A stretch of 45,026 nucleotides of DNA from Clostridiales bacterium UBA5888 (lineage in GTDB: Bacteria > Bacillota > Clostridia > Oscillospirales > Oscillospiraceae), in the NCBI GenBank assembly GCA_002431965.1, contig DJEW01000040.1, positions 1,438 to 46,463 of the forward strand. Direction: 5' to 3'. This document shows, in pieces, positions 7,377-13,961 of this stretch. Below the pieces are notes generated by a model. That model searched no databases, was not told where the DNA came from, and was given only the letters and a program-made list of their open reading frames with translations. How positions within the stretch are numbered: position 1 is the stretch's first letter; each line of letters opens with the position of its first letter. Both the position numbers and the translations under genes were made by a program.

Positions 7377-8270
7377 TTATTCGCTCTCCGTGCTCTCATC
7401 CGTGACCTTCGGAATAAACCACAGGTTCATGTCCGTCTCCACGGCGATGCCGGGAACGGTCTCTGTGAAGCTGTACTGCCACATATCGGCAGCGTAGTAG
7501 AAATTGGGGAACCCGCTCTCCGGCAGCGAGAACCAGAATTCATAGTCCGTCAGCCGCGAGAGGTCGTACCCGTAGTAGCCGAGATTGCGGTTGAAGTATA
7601 CGCAGGGGGTGTACCCCGCTTTTTTCACCGTCTCGCAGAATGCAACTGCGCAGTCGGTGCGCCCCTCCATTGTGACGTCCGCCGTGCGCGCGTCCGCCTC
7701 GTGCACCTTCTCCCAGTCGAAAACGACAGGCAGCTCGACATTATACTTTGCTATGCGTTCAATGACGAAATTTGCCTCCTCTATCGCCTCCTGCACGGTG
7801 ACGGCCTGAGAAAACATGTATACGCCGACCTTCACCCCCGCCGCCTGCGCGCCCGCCATATTCGCGGCAAAGTACGGATCTTCAAACAGTCCCCCCTCGG
7901 TATAGCCGCGCCTGCCGACACGTATATACGCATAGTCCACACCGGACTGCGCCACCTTGTTCCAGTCAATGTCGAGCTGATGCTCGGACACGTCAATGCC
8001 GCGCAGAACGTCATAATCCGTGCCGTTATATTTTATCTCCGTGCCGTTTGCGGTGAAATATTCTTCCGTGAGCGTGTTCACCGGCACGCCCTCCAGCGGG
8101 GTCATCCACACCCAGTCAAACCCGTCGTATATGTACACCTGCCCCGCATGCGGGTCGATCTCCTCCTCCGTCTCCCGGTGGACAAGCTTTACTATTATAA
8201 ATATGCCCAGCGCAAGCGCCGCGAGGGCAAATATCACGAGACCCGTCCGTCTCCTTGCGGCTGTCTTCAT
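7377..8270 (-). CDS. Membrane-anchored GH25 muramidase (lysozyme-like)
   Basis: The 297-residue protein starts with a basic stub and one hydrophobic segment (about 9-30) that would act as an uncleaved anchor. The catalytic domain covers about residues 85-290. It opens with GIDVSEHQ (91-98) and carries VVFDWE (182-187); D185 and E187 fit the GH25 active-site acids, with D93 and the late D280 as the other conserved positions. GH25 enzymes cut the MurNAc-GlcNAc bond of peptidoglycan. A segment between anchor and catalytic domain (about 40-80) is not recognised. The gene has its own promoter and terminator, so it is probably monocistronic. It is more likely a cell-wall remodelling enzyme than a phage endolysin, because it is anchored and no phage genes are nearby. 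Confidence 0.9.
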   Translation of the reverse strand: MKTAARRRTGLVIFALAALALGIFIIVKLVHRETEEEIDPHAGQVYIYDGFDWVWMTPLEGVPVNTLTEEYFTANGTEIKYNGTDYDVLRGIDVSEHQLDIDWNKVAQSGVDYAYIRVGRRGYTEGGLFEDPYFAANMAGAQAAGVKVGVYMFSQAVTVQEAIEEANFVIERIAKYNVELPVVFDWEKVHEADARTADVTMEGRTDCAVAFCETVKKAGYTPCVYFNRNLGYYGYDLSRLTDYEFWFSLPESGFPNFYYAADMWQYSFTETVPGIAVETDMNLWFIPKVTDESTESE

Positions 8271-8305
8271 TTCTCTCTCCGATCAAATTCAAATAATTGT
8301 CCGCT

Positions 8306-8334
8306 ATTTTACCACGCTGCGGCGCATATGTCAA
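8306..8334 (-). promoter_or_regulatory. Promoter of the GH25 gene
   Basis: TTGACA (minus strand, 8329-8334), exactly 17 bases, then TAAAAT (8306-8311). The -35 box overlaps the stop codon of the upstream YdcF-like gene. Confidence 0.75.
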
Positions 8335-9119
8335 AAGCTCAGCTCGCCCTTCATAAGTCCCGCGCCGACGGCAAAAAACTCCCGCATGGCGTAGTGTATG
8401 AAGCCGTAGACCGACGAGCGCGCAGGGATGCCGGAGAAATCCAGCGAGGAAACGTGCCGGGCGATCGCAAGCGCGCGGAAGATGTGAAAATCGTTCGTCA
8501 CAATGCCGACGCGCGCCGTTCCCGCAGGCATGAGCGCGAGGCTGTTTTCAATATTCGTGAGCGTGTCTGTGGACTTGTCCTCCAGCACGATGCGCGCTGG
8601 ATCGATGCCGTATGCCGCGAGATTGCGCGCGATGCACGCCGCCTCGCTTATCCCCTCGTCCGCGCCCTGTCCGCCGGATGCGATGCAGAGCGTTCCGGGG
8701 TTTTCGTGCAGATACTCCGCCGCAGCGCGGATGCGCTGGGTGAGCGCGCCGGAGGGCTGCGTGCCGTTGACCTTCGCCCCAAGCACGATGATGCAATCCA
8801 GCCCCTGCTGCGGCACGTCGGCGGCAGCGGAGCATATCACGCACTCCACCGCGATGAACACCGCCATGAAAACCGCAAGCGCGATGCGCCATGCGCGGAT
8901 GAGCTTTGCCGGGATGGGCAGCGGCTTCCCTGCGGCGAGCGCGCGCTGTACAAGAGCAAAGCGCGCGATGCACGCCGCGCCGACGACGGCCCACAGCCAC
9001 AAAAGCGACTGACCGAAGCGCACGGCAAGCCCCATGCCGATATAATACCATATGCAGAGTATTCCGAAAATCAGAATGAGTATGTTGACTGTATAAGCGA
9101 GCGTCTTTTTCGTTTTCAT
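8331..9119 (-). CDS. YdcF/SanA-like membrane protein (DUF218)
   Basis: The 262-residue product has an N-terminal membrane region (three or four hydrophobic segments up to about residue 105) and a C-terminal DUF218 domain. Family blocks seen are DCIIVLGAKVNG, GALTQRIRAAAEYL, CIASGGQG, EDKSTDTLTNIENS and IVTNDFHIFRA. Related SanA/ElyC/YdcF proteins are linked to envelope integrity and peptidoglycan or glycan precursor metabolism, but the reaction is not established. ATG 9119 is chosen over an in-frame start 65 codons upstream because GGAGA lies 6 bases before it and the upstream part crosses palindromes. Its 3' neighbour on the same strand is the muramidase, which also points to the cell envelope. 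Confidence 0.85.
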   Translation of the reverse strand: MKTKKTLAYTVNILILIFGILCIWYYIGMGLAVRFGQSLLWLWAVVGAACIARFALVQRALAAGKPLPIPAKLIRAWRIALAVFMAVFIAVECVICSAAADVPQQGLDCIIVLGAKVNGTQPSGALTQRIRAAAEYLHENPGTLCIASGGQGADEGISEAACIARNLAAYGIDPARIVLEDKSTDTLTNIENSLALMPAGTARVGIVTNDFHIFRALAIARHVSSLDFSGIPARSSVYGFIHYAMREFFAVGAGLMKGELSF

Positions 9120-9204
9120 GCGCGGTTCTCCAATACGCAGTGCGTTTTCGTACTGAACGGTATTATACACACAATTTATGTCCGTTTCATTAAGGCGCAG
9201 GAAA

Positions 9205-9227
9205 GCGCCCGGGAAATTCCCGGGCGC
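9205..9227. repeat. 23-bp GC-rich palindrome, copy 1
   Basis: A perfect odd palindrome of 11 + 1 + 11 bases centred on an A, with CCCGGG in both arms. An identical copy is at 9390-9412. No T tract follows on either strand, so it is not a standard terminator. Confidence 0.75.
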
Positions 9228-9320
9228 GCAGACTGCAGGCAAAGCTGCCGGCAGTGTATGAAAATGCATGGGGAGAGTGCAGAGAGGGGACGGGAATCCC
9301 CTTTCTGCGTTCAATCCATG

Positions 9321-9356
9321 CTTATTCAGGAGTATTTTCGAATACTCCTGAATAAG
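9321..9356. repeat. 16-bp perfect hairpin with TTCG loop
   Basis: The arms 9321-9336 and 9341-9356 are perfectly complementary and are closed by a TTCG tetraloop, a very stable RNA form. It lies in the 307-base gap between the SANT-like gene and the YdcF-like gene, with no T tract. It may protect the 3' end of the 9427-10173 transcript. Confidence 0.7.
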
Positions 9357-9389
9357 TGCTCAAGGCGCTGCGCTTTTGCGGCGCCTTGA

Positions 9390-9412
9390 GCGCCCGGGAA
9401 ATTCCCGGGCGC
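9390..9412. repeat. 23-bp GC-rich palindrome, copy 2
   Basis: Identical in sequence to 9205-9227. It is joined on its left to a further hairpin whose arms are 9361-9368 and 9381-9388. Together with the TTCG hairpin these fill the whole 9120-9426 gap; I see no gene there. Confidence 0.75.
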
Positions 9413-9426
9413 GAATGCGGCTTTGC

Positions 9427-10173
9427 TTATTCGGCTGTACTCTGCGCCTTTTCAAGCTTGATGCCGAGGCGCTTGCAGCGCGAGCGGACAGAGGAAATGT
9501 TGCGCGAAAGCGCCAGCGCAATATCGTATATGGGCACGCCGCGTGATACGCAGCCGCGCAGAACGGCGTCGTCCTCCGCGCGCCAGGGCTGCCCCTGCAT
9601 CTTGAAGCGCACCTTCTCCGATTCGAGCACGGCGCTGATGTTATCCACGATGAAGCGCTGCGCCCGCTCATCGTACACCACAACGGTGTATGCCCCGCCC
9701 GCGCTCTCGCGCTCCATCGTCGATATGCCAAGCGTCAGACCGCGCTCCGTCGGGCGCTTGACCTCCTTGCCGCCGGGATGCTTTGAAATGGCAAGCATGC
9801 CTGTCTCGATGAGCCAGAACGTAATGCTGGAATAGCGCAGCTGGCTGCCGCCTGCCGATTCCGCCGCAATGTTGAGACGGCGGGCGATCTCGCTGACCGT
9901 GACCGGCACAGCGGAATACTCAAAGCGCGCGCATTGCTCCTCCGTTATCGAAAACGGGTTCTTTTTCGCCTTTTTCCGCTGCGCATCTTCCTCAGCCTCT
10001 GCCCTGGCGATAAACTGCCCCAGAATCTCGGCGACATAGAAAAAGCAGCGGGAAATGTGCACGTCGTTTATAAGCTCCTGCTCCGCCACCGGATCGTCAT
10101 TGATGGGATTGATCCCACAGGCAAGCTTTTCAATATAGAGTTTGGCCTTCTGTATTTTCTCAAGCTCAGTCAT
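9427..10173 (-). CDS. Unrecognised protein with C-terminal SANT/HTH-like DNA-binding segment
   Basis: The 248-residue product has three visible parts. Residues 1-80 form a helical region (MTELEKIQKAKLYIEKLACGI… with ISRCFFYVAEIL). A central region has segments such as VSEIARRLN and FWLIETGMLAI, which look like a helix-turn-helix or winged-helix pair. The tail (about 195-240) reads WRAEDDAVLRGCVSRGVPIYDIALALSRN…SVRSRCKRLGI, close to a Myb/SANT-type or related HTH pattern. That suggests DNA or chromatin-like binding, but I cannot name a family or target. ATG 10173 is preferred, with GGAGAG 10 bases upstream; the longer frame from 10278 runs through the promoter. The gene is monocistronic and flanked downstream by several palindromes. 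Confidence 0.65.
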   Translation of the reverse strand: MTELEKIQKAKLYIEKLACGINPINDDPVAEQELINDVHISRCFFYVAEILGQFIARAEAEEDAQRKKAKKNPFSITEEQCARFEYSAVPVTVSEIARRLNIAAESAGGSQLRYSSITFWLIETGMLAISKHPGGKEVKRPTERGLTLGISTMERESAGGAYTVVVYDERAQRFIVDNISAVLESEKVRFKMQGQPWRAEDDAVLRGCVSRGVPIYDIALALSRNISSVRSRCKRLGIKLEKAQSTAE

Positions 10174-10249
10174 GTGAGCAGTTCTCTCCTCATCGAAGAT
10201 TTTTCCTGTATATGCAGCAAAATGGCAGATGCGGCGATTTTTATGCTTA

Positions 10250-10278
10250 AGTATAACATATTCTTCCGAGGTATTCAA
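10250..10278 (-). promoter_or_regulatory. Promoter of the SANT/HTH-like gene
   Basis: TTGAAT (10273-10278, minus strand), a 17-base spacer and TATACT (10250-10255) stand about 77 bases upstream of the ATG at 10173. Confidence 0.65.
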
Positions 10279-10350
10279 TAAACAGCGTTCAAAAATTATC
10301 CAGAGTGTGCAAATTTTTTTAAGAATCCTGATTGCCGTGCGGCGTTGGGC

Positions 10351-10746
10351 TTATTTCGCCGTGCCGGCAGCCTTCGCGTTTACCCTGGCGAGAAATTTAT
10401 CGGCGCTGACAATGAAGCGTTCGTGCCGCCCCTGTCCGATAAGCCCGCATTCGTCGTATGCCTTCACGTCAAAAACGAGCCTGCGCCCGTCGATCTCAAC
10501 AAGCTCACTCTCCGCCCGGACGCGCATACCCAGCGGCGTCGCCGCTTCGTGGCTCACATCCAGATGTGTGCCCACGGTGCTCATGCCCTCTTCAAGCTCC
10601 GGCGCGACGGAGGTCTGAGCGGCATACTCCATCAGCGCTATCATGTACGGCGTGGCGAACACCTCAAGGCTGCCCGAGCCCATGCTCAGCGCCGTATTAG
10701 TATTGTCAACGACGGTTTCCGCCCGGCCTTTTATTCCGATTTCCAT
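10351..10746 (-). CDS. FlK-like hotdog thioesterase
   Basis: The 131-residue protein matches the short thioesterase group typified by fluoroacetyl-CoA thioesterase FlK. Typical blocks are ATPYMIALMEYAAQTSV with the helix Glu, THLDVSHEAATPLGMRV with the active-site His region, and the late VSADKFLARV. The single hotdog fold would act as a dimer and hydrolyse a small acyl-CoA; the natural substrate in Clostridia is not known and fluoroacetate is not implied. ATG 10746 has AAAGGAAA 9 bases upstream. TATAAT is found about 55 bases before the gene on the minus strand but without a clear -35 box. It is probably a single-gene unit. Confidence 0.85.
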   Translation of the reverse strand: MEIGIKGRAETVVDNTNTALSMGSGSLEVFATPYMIALMEYAAQTSVAPELEEGMSTVGTHLDVSHEAATPLGMRVRAESELVEIDGRRLVFDVKAYDECGLIGQGRHERFIVSADKFLARVNAKAAGTAK

Positions 10747-10841
10747 AAGAAAAATTTCCTTTCAAAATCATAAATATTTTAATATAGACATATTATATCA
10801 CGCTACTTTTTAGAATGCTACAATAAAATAGTTATGTATAC

Positions 10842-10869
10842 CTTTTGCCGCGGTTGACTTTTGCCGCGG
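10842..10869 (+). repeat. Two 12-bp direct repeats in the pepT promoter
   Basis: CTTTTGCCGCGG occurs at 10842-10853 and 10858-10869, a 16-base period. The second copy contains the -35 box (TTGCCG). This could be a tandem operator or a small slippage duplication. Confidence 0.6.
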
Positions 10870-10890
10870 CTGAGAGTAACATATTATAAA
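10861..10890 (+). promoter_or_regulatory. Promoter of pepT
   Basis: TTGCCG (10861-10866), then TTATAA at 10884-10889 (17-base spacer) or TATAAA at 10885-10890 (18-base spacer). It stands 40 bases upstream of the pepT ATG. Confidence 0.55.
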
Positions 10891-10930
10891 ATACAATATA
10901 GTATACACACTGTAAAAAGGAGATTCACGA

Positions 10931-12145
10931 ATGATGAGAGCATACGAGCGGCTTTTGAAATATGTGCGCGTGAACACCGCAAGCGCAGAGGACGTTGACG
11001 CAACGCCGACGACCGCGCGCCAGTTTGACCTTGCGCACCTGCTCGCCGATGAGCTGCGCGCGCTCGGCATGGCGGAGGTATACGAGGATGAGCACGCCTA
11101 TGTGTACGCCGCGCTGCCCGCGAGCGCCGGGTTGGAGGGCGAGCGGGCGATAGGGCTCATCGCGCACATTGACACCGTGCCGGATTTTTCGGGCGAGAAC
11201 GTCCGCCCGCAGGTCATCGAAAACTACGACGGCGGAGAGGTTGCCCTCGGCACGAGCGGGCGCGTCCTCTCGCCGGATAAATTCGCGGAGCTGCCGAAGC
11301 TCCGCGGGCAGACGCTCATCACCACCGACGGCACCACCGTCCTCGGCGCGGACGACAAGGCGGGCGTGGCGGAGATCATGACCGCGTGCGAGCGTCTTAT
11401 CGCGCAGGGCATACCCCACGGGCGCATCGCCGTGTGCTTCACTCCGGACGAGGAGGTCGGGCACGGGGCGGCGCTGCTGGACTTTGACCGCCTCGGTGCG
11501 GACTTTGCCTACACCGTTGACGGCGGCGCGCTGGAGGAAGTGAACTTCGAGACGTTCAACGCCGCCGCTGCGCACTGGGATATTACGGGCTTCAACATTC
11601 ACCCGGGCGACGCGAAGAACACCATGATAAACGCCTCCCTTGTCGCGTGCGAGATAAACGCCATGCTGCCATCGGGCGACACGCCCGCGCACACAGAGGG
11701 CTACGAGGGGTTTTATCATCTCATGAGCATGACGGGCAGCGTCGAGCACGCGGAGCTTGACTACATCGTGCGCGACCACTCCGCCGCGTCCTTCGCCGCG
11801 CGCGAGCAGACCCTGCGGCACATCGAAAAGCTGATAAACGAAAAGTACGGCGCGGGCACGGCAAAGCTCACGCTCACGCAGCAGTACCGCAACATGGCAG
11901 AGTGCATGAGCGGCCATATGGACATTGTCGAGCGCGCGGAGCGCGCCATCGCCGCCGCGGGGCTCAAGCCGGTGAGAGTGCCGGTGCGCGGCGGCACGGA
12001 CGGGGCGCAGCTTTCGTTCCGCGGTCTGCCGTGCCCGAATATCGGCACGGGCGGGTATTCGTTCCACGGCCCCTATGAGCACATCACCGCCGAGGCGATG
12101 GACACCGCGGTGGAGATAATCCTCGGTATCATTGGGAAGAAATAA
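10931..12145 (+). CDS. pepT: Peptidase T (tripeptide aminopeptidase, M20B)
   Basis: The 404-residue protein has the normal PepT length and all metal-site blocks: LIAHIDTVPD (first zinc His and Asp), TVLGADDKAGVAEI (bridging Asp), FTPDEEVGHGA (catalytic Glu) and the late RGGTDGAQLSFRGLPCPNIGTGG. PepT removes N-terminal residues from tripeptides in the cytoplasm, using two zinc ions. ATG 10931 follows AGGAGA by 7-8 bases; a second ATG comes immediately after. The gene has its own promoter with a direct repeat and is convergent with fucO. Codon use is GC-rich, like the neighbours. Confidence 0.95.
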   Translation: MMRAYERLLKYVRVNTASAEDVDATPTTARQFDLAHLLADELRALGMAEVYEDEHAYVYAALPASAGLEGERAIGLIAHIDTVPDFSGENVRPQVIENYDGGEVALGTSGRVLSPDKFAELPKLRGQTLITTDGTTVLGADDKAGVAEIMTACERLIAQGIPHGRIAVCFTPDEEVGHGAALLDFDRLGADFAYTVDGGALEEVNFETFNAAAAHWDITGFNIHPGDAKNTMINASLVACEINAMLPSGDTPAHTEGYEGFYHLMSMTGSVEHAELDYIVRDHSAASFAAREQTLRHIEKLINEKYGAGTAKLTLTQQYRNMAECMSGHMDIVERAERAIAAAGLKPVRVPVRGGTDGAQLSFRGLPCPNIGTGGYSFHGPYEHITAEAMDTAVEIILGIIGKK

Positions 12146-12171
12146 AAGGGAAAAGCTAAGACTATATACGC

Positions 12172-12207
12172 AAAAAGCGCGCCGGGGGGCTTACCCCTCG
12201 GCGCGCT
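12172..12207 (-). terminator. Terminator of fucO
   Basis: A 9-bp outer stem (AGCGCGCCG with CGGCGCGCT, 12176-12184 and 12199-12207) with further G:C pairs inside is followed on the minus strand by TTTTTGC. It stands about 20 bases past the fucO stop and also separates it from convergent pepT. Confidence 0.75.
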
Positions 12208-12228
12208 GCTATCAAATCATATTCAGCT

Positions 12229-13377
12229 TTACATGAGGCTGCGGTACAGCTTCTCGATCTCCTCCACACTGGTGTCGCGCGGGTTGCCGGGACGGCAGGC
12301 GTCGGCGTAAGCGCTCTCGGAGAGGAACTTCACATCCTCCTCCTTGAGGATGCCCTTGAGGTCGGCGGGGATGCCAACATCGGCGGACAGCTTCTTGACG
12401 GCGTTGATCGCGGCGGTGCGGTATTCCTCCTGCGTCATCGCGTCCACGCCCTCAACGCCCATCGCCTTTGCGAGGGCTTTGTACTTCTCGCCGGAGTATT
12501 CCTTGTTGTACTCCATCCCCGTCGGCAGGATGATAGCGCAGGCGACGCCGTGCGGCGTATCGTAGAGCGCCGACAGCCCGTGCGCCATGCTGTGCACGAT
12601 GCCCAGCCCGACGTTCGAAAAGCCCATACCGGCGATGTACTGCCCAAGCGCCATACCCTTGCGCCCGTCCGGGTCGTTCTTCACGGCGGCGCGCAGGTTC
12701 GCGGAGATAAGGCGGATGGCTTCGAGATGGAACATATCGCTCATCTCCCAGGCGCCCTTGGTGATAAGCCCCTCGATCGCGTGGGTCAGCGCGTCCATAC
12801 CGGTTGCGGCGGTGAGGGGAGCTGGCATGGAGCTCATCATCTCCGGGTCGACGACAGCGACCTCGGGAATGTCGTTCGTGTCAACGCAGACGAACTTGCG
12901 CTTCTTATCCACGTCGGTGATGACGTAGTTGATCGTGACCTCGGCGGCGGTGCCGGCGGTCGTGGGGACGGCGACGGTGAACACGGCGTGCTTCTTCGTC
13001 GGGGCGACGCCCTCCAGCGAGCGGACGTCCGCAAACTCCGGGTTATTGATGATTATGCCGACGGCCTTCGCGGTGTCCATGATCGAGCCGCCGCCGACCG
13101 CGACGATGCAGTCCGCCCCGGCGTCCTTGAACGCCTGAACGCCGTTCTGGACGTTCTCTATCGTGGGATTGGGCTTTATATCGGTGTAGAGAGCCCATTC
13201 AATGCCCTTTTCCTTCATCGGGTCGAGAATTTTGTTTATCTCGCCGCTTTTCACAACATGCTTGCCGGAGCACACAAGAGCCTTCCTGAAGCCTCTTGCC
13301 GCCAGCTCGTTTGCAACTTCCTTTACAGCGCCTGCGCCGTGGTAGGACACGGGATTGAGAACGATACGATTTGCCAT
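12229..13377 (-). CDS. fucO: Fe-dependent alcohol dehydrogenase, lactaldehyde reductase FucO type
   Basis: The 382-residue protein is full-length for group III Fe-ADH and is strikingly close to FucO along its length: MANR… start, VAVGGGSIMDTAKAVGIIINNPEFADVRSLEG, VPTTAGTAAEVTINYVITD, GMDALTHAIEG and GQYIAGMGFSNVGLGIVHSMAH. The iron ligands are expected in D/H of GMDALTH and the two His of VHSMAH and TPHG, all present. FucO reduces L-lactaldehyde to 1,2-propanediol with NADH, ending anaerobic fucose or rhamnose use. No fucose genes are next to it. Specificity within this family drifts, so another short-chain aldehyde or diol is possible. The promoter overlaps an inverted repeat. Confidence 0.88.
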   Translation of the reverse strand: MANRIVLNPVSYHGAGAVKEVANELAARGFRKALVCSGKHVVKSGEINKILDPMKEKGIEWALYTDIKPNPTIENVQNGVQAFKDAGADCIVAVGGGSIMDTAKAVGIIINNPEFADVRSLEGVAPTKKHAVFTVAVPTTAGTAAEVTINYVITDVDKKRKFVCVDTNDIPEVAVVDPEMMSSMPAPLTAATGMDALTHAIEGLITKGAWEMSDMFHLEAIRLISANLRAAVKNDPDGRKGMALGQYIAGMGFSNVGLGIVHSMAHGLSALYDTPHGVACAIILPTGMEYNKEYSGEKYKALAKAMGVEGVDAMTQEEYRTAAINAVKKLSADVGIPADLKGILKEEDVKFLSESAYADACRPGNPRDTSVEEIEKLYRSLM

Positions 13378-13413
13378 AACAAAGCCATCCTTTCATCAGT
13401 CATATGCTGTAAT

Positions 13414-13441
13414 ATCATAAGTATGTCCACCCTTTGGACAA
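13414..13441 (-). promoter_or_regulatory. Promoter of fucO
   Basis: TTGTCC (13436-13441, minus strand), a 16-base spacer and TATGAT (13414-13419). The spacer and -35 box are covered by an inverted repeat. Confidence 0.6.
13424..13440. promoter_or_regulatory. Inverted repeat over the fucO promoter (possible operator)
   Basis: TGTCCA and TGGACA form a perfect 6-bp inverted repeat separated by five bases. It covers the -35 box and spacer, where a bound repressor would block polymerase. The regulator is unknown; it does not match the Rex consensus. Confidence 0.5.
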
Positions 13442-13619
13442 GAATATGATAGCACTGTCCGCGGCAAATATACAAGCATATTTTGCAAAATCGGCGTTTT
13501 GCAGCACCCGGCAACGCTTCCAGAGAGTCCCTGCAAAGATTTTTTGTGCAGCTTTGACAAACAGTTAACAATGTGTTCATAAAGGGGATGAAAGCCCGCT
13601 TTCCCCGCGGCAGAATTTC

Positions 13620-13648
13620 TTGACATATGACCGCACCTGAGGTATAAT
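13620..13648 (+). promoter_or_regulatory. Perfect consensus promoter of a small RNA
   Basis: TTGACA (13620-13625), 17 bases, TATAAT (13643-13648): an exact sigma-A consensus, the strongest in the window. It drives a short non-coding transcript towards the oppositely read small ORF at 13719-13808. Confidence 0.85.
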
Positions 13649-13654
13649 AGGCAT

Positions 13655-13745
13655 GAAAAGAGCGCTGCGACAAGCGGTTGGCTCTGGAAAGTTAAATAGT
13701 TTTAGCTATGTAAAACCGTCACTTGCCCGAGTGGCGGTTTTGCTT
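13655..13745 (+). ncRNA. Candidate type I antitoxin RNA
   Basis: About 90 bases lie between the consensus promoter (start expected near 13655) and a terminator hairpin ending near 13745. No open frame with a ribosome site fits. The transcript is antisense to the 3' end of the 29-aa ORF on the minus strand, covering its stop codon and 3' untranslated region. Strong constitutive expression against a weaker toxin promoter is the classic arrangement of type I toxin-antitoxin loci. The exact ends are inferred. Confidence 0.6.
13712..13745 (+). terminator. Terminator of the small RNA
   Basis: A 12-bp stem (13712-13723 with 13730-13741, one U:G pair) and a 6-base loop run into TTTTGCTTTA. The flanking A residues on the left make it partly usable on the minus strand too. 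Confidence 0.7.
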
Positions 13746-13808
13746 TACGGTTATCGTGATCGTGTATATGAATACATGAAAAGTAATCGTAATAGGCAAA
13801 TGCTTCAC
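13719..13808 (-). CDS. 29-residue putative type I toxin peptide
   Basis: The frame starts at GTG (13806-13808) and ends in TGA (13719-13721). The peptide has a basic start (MKHLP), a core alternating Ile/Thr/Val/Phe (ITITFHVFIYTITITVK) and a polar, basic end (QNRHSGK). This suits a short membrane-active peptide. The ribosome site and start codon lie in the 3' arm of a hairpin with a GAAA loop (13806-13824), so translation should be blocked until refolding. Its 5' leader (from about 13926) holds two further stem-loops (13844-13852 with 13885-13893; 13862-13867 with 13873-13878). The 3' end is overlapped by an antisense RNA. The form reminds me of short conserved peptides in gut Clostridia, which I cannot verify here. 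No standard ORF caller would report it. Confidence 0.6.
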   Translation of the reverse strand: MKHLPITITFHVFIYTITITVKQNRHSGK

Positions 13809-13932
13809 CCCCTTTCGGGTGGTGTAGCCAACCGCCGTTACGCGGCATAAGTTTGCATTGACCAAATCAAAAATTTGGACGTTTACTTATGCCTGCCGTT
13901 GTGCAGCGCCTGGTACTATGTGTACCGTTGAC

Positions 13933-13961
13933 ATAATAACACGGTTTTCGTTAAATTGCAA
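13933..13961 (-). promoter_or_regulatory. Promoter of the putative toxin mRNA
   Basis: TTGCAA (13956-13961), a 17-base spacer and TATTAT (13933-13938) on the minus strand. The -35 box lies inside the 3' end of the LysR gene. Transcription would begin near 13926, giving a leader of about 118 bases before the GTG. Confidence 0.5.

Noticed and set aside
7275..9389. 704-codon plus-strand frame
   Set aside because: Antisense to the muramidase and YdcF-like genes, and it runs through the palindromes.
9205..9412. CRISPR array
   Set aside because: Only two palindromic copies 185 bases apart, with no regular spacers and no cas genes in the window.
13653..13850. 65-codon plus-strand frame (MKRALRQAVG…)
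   Set aside because: It has no ribosome site, crosses the small RNA's terminator and is antisense to the better-supported 29-codon ORF.
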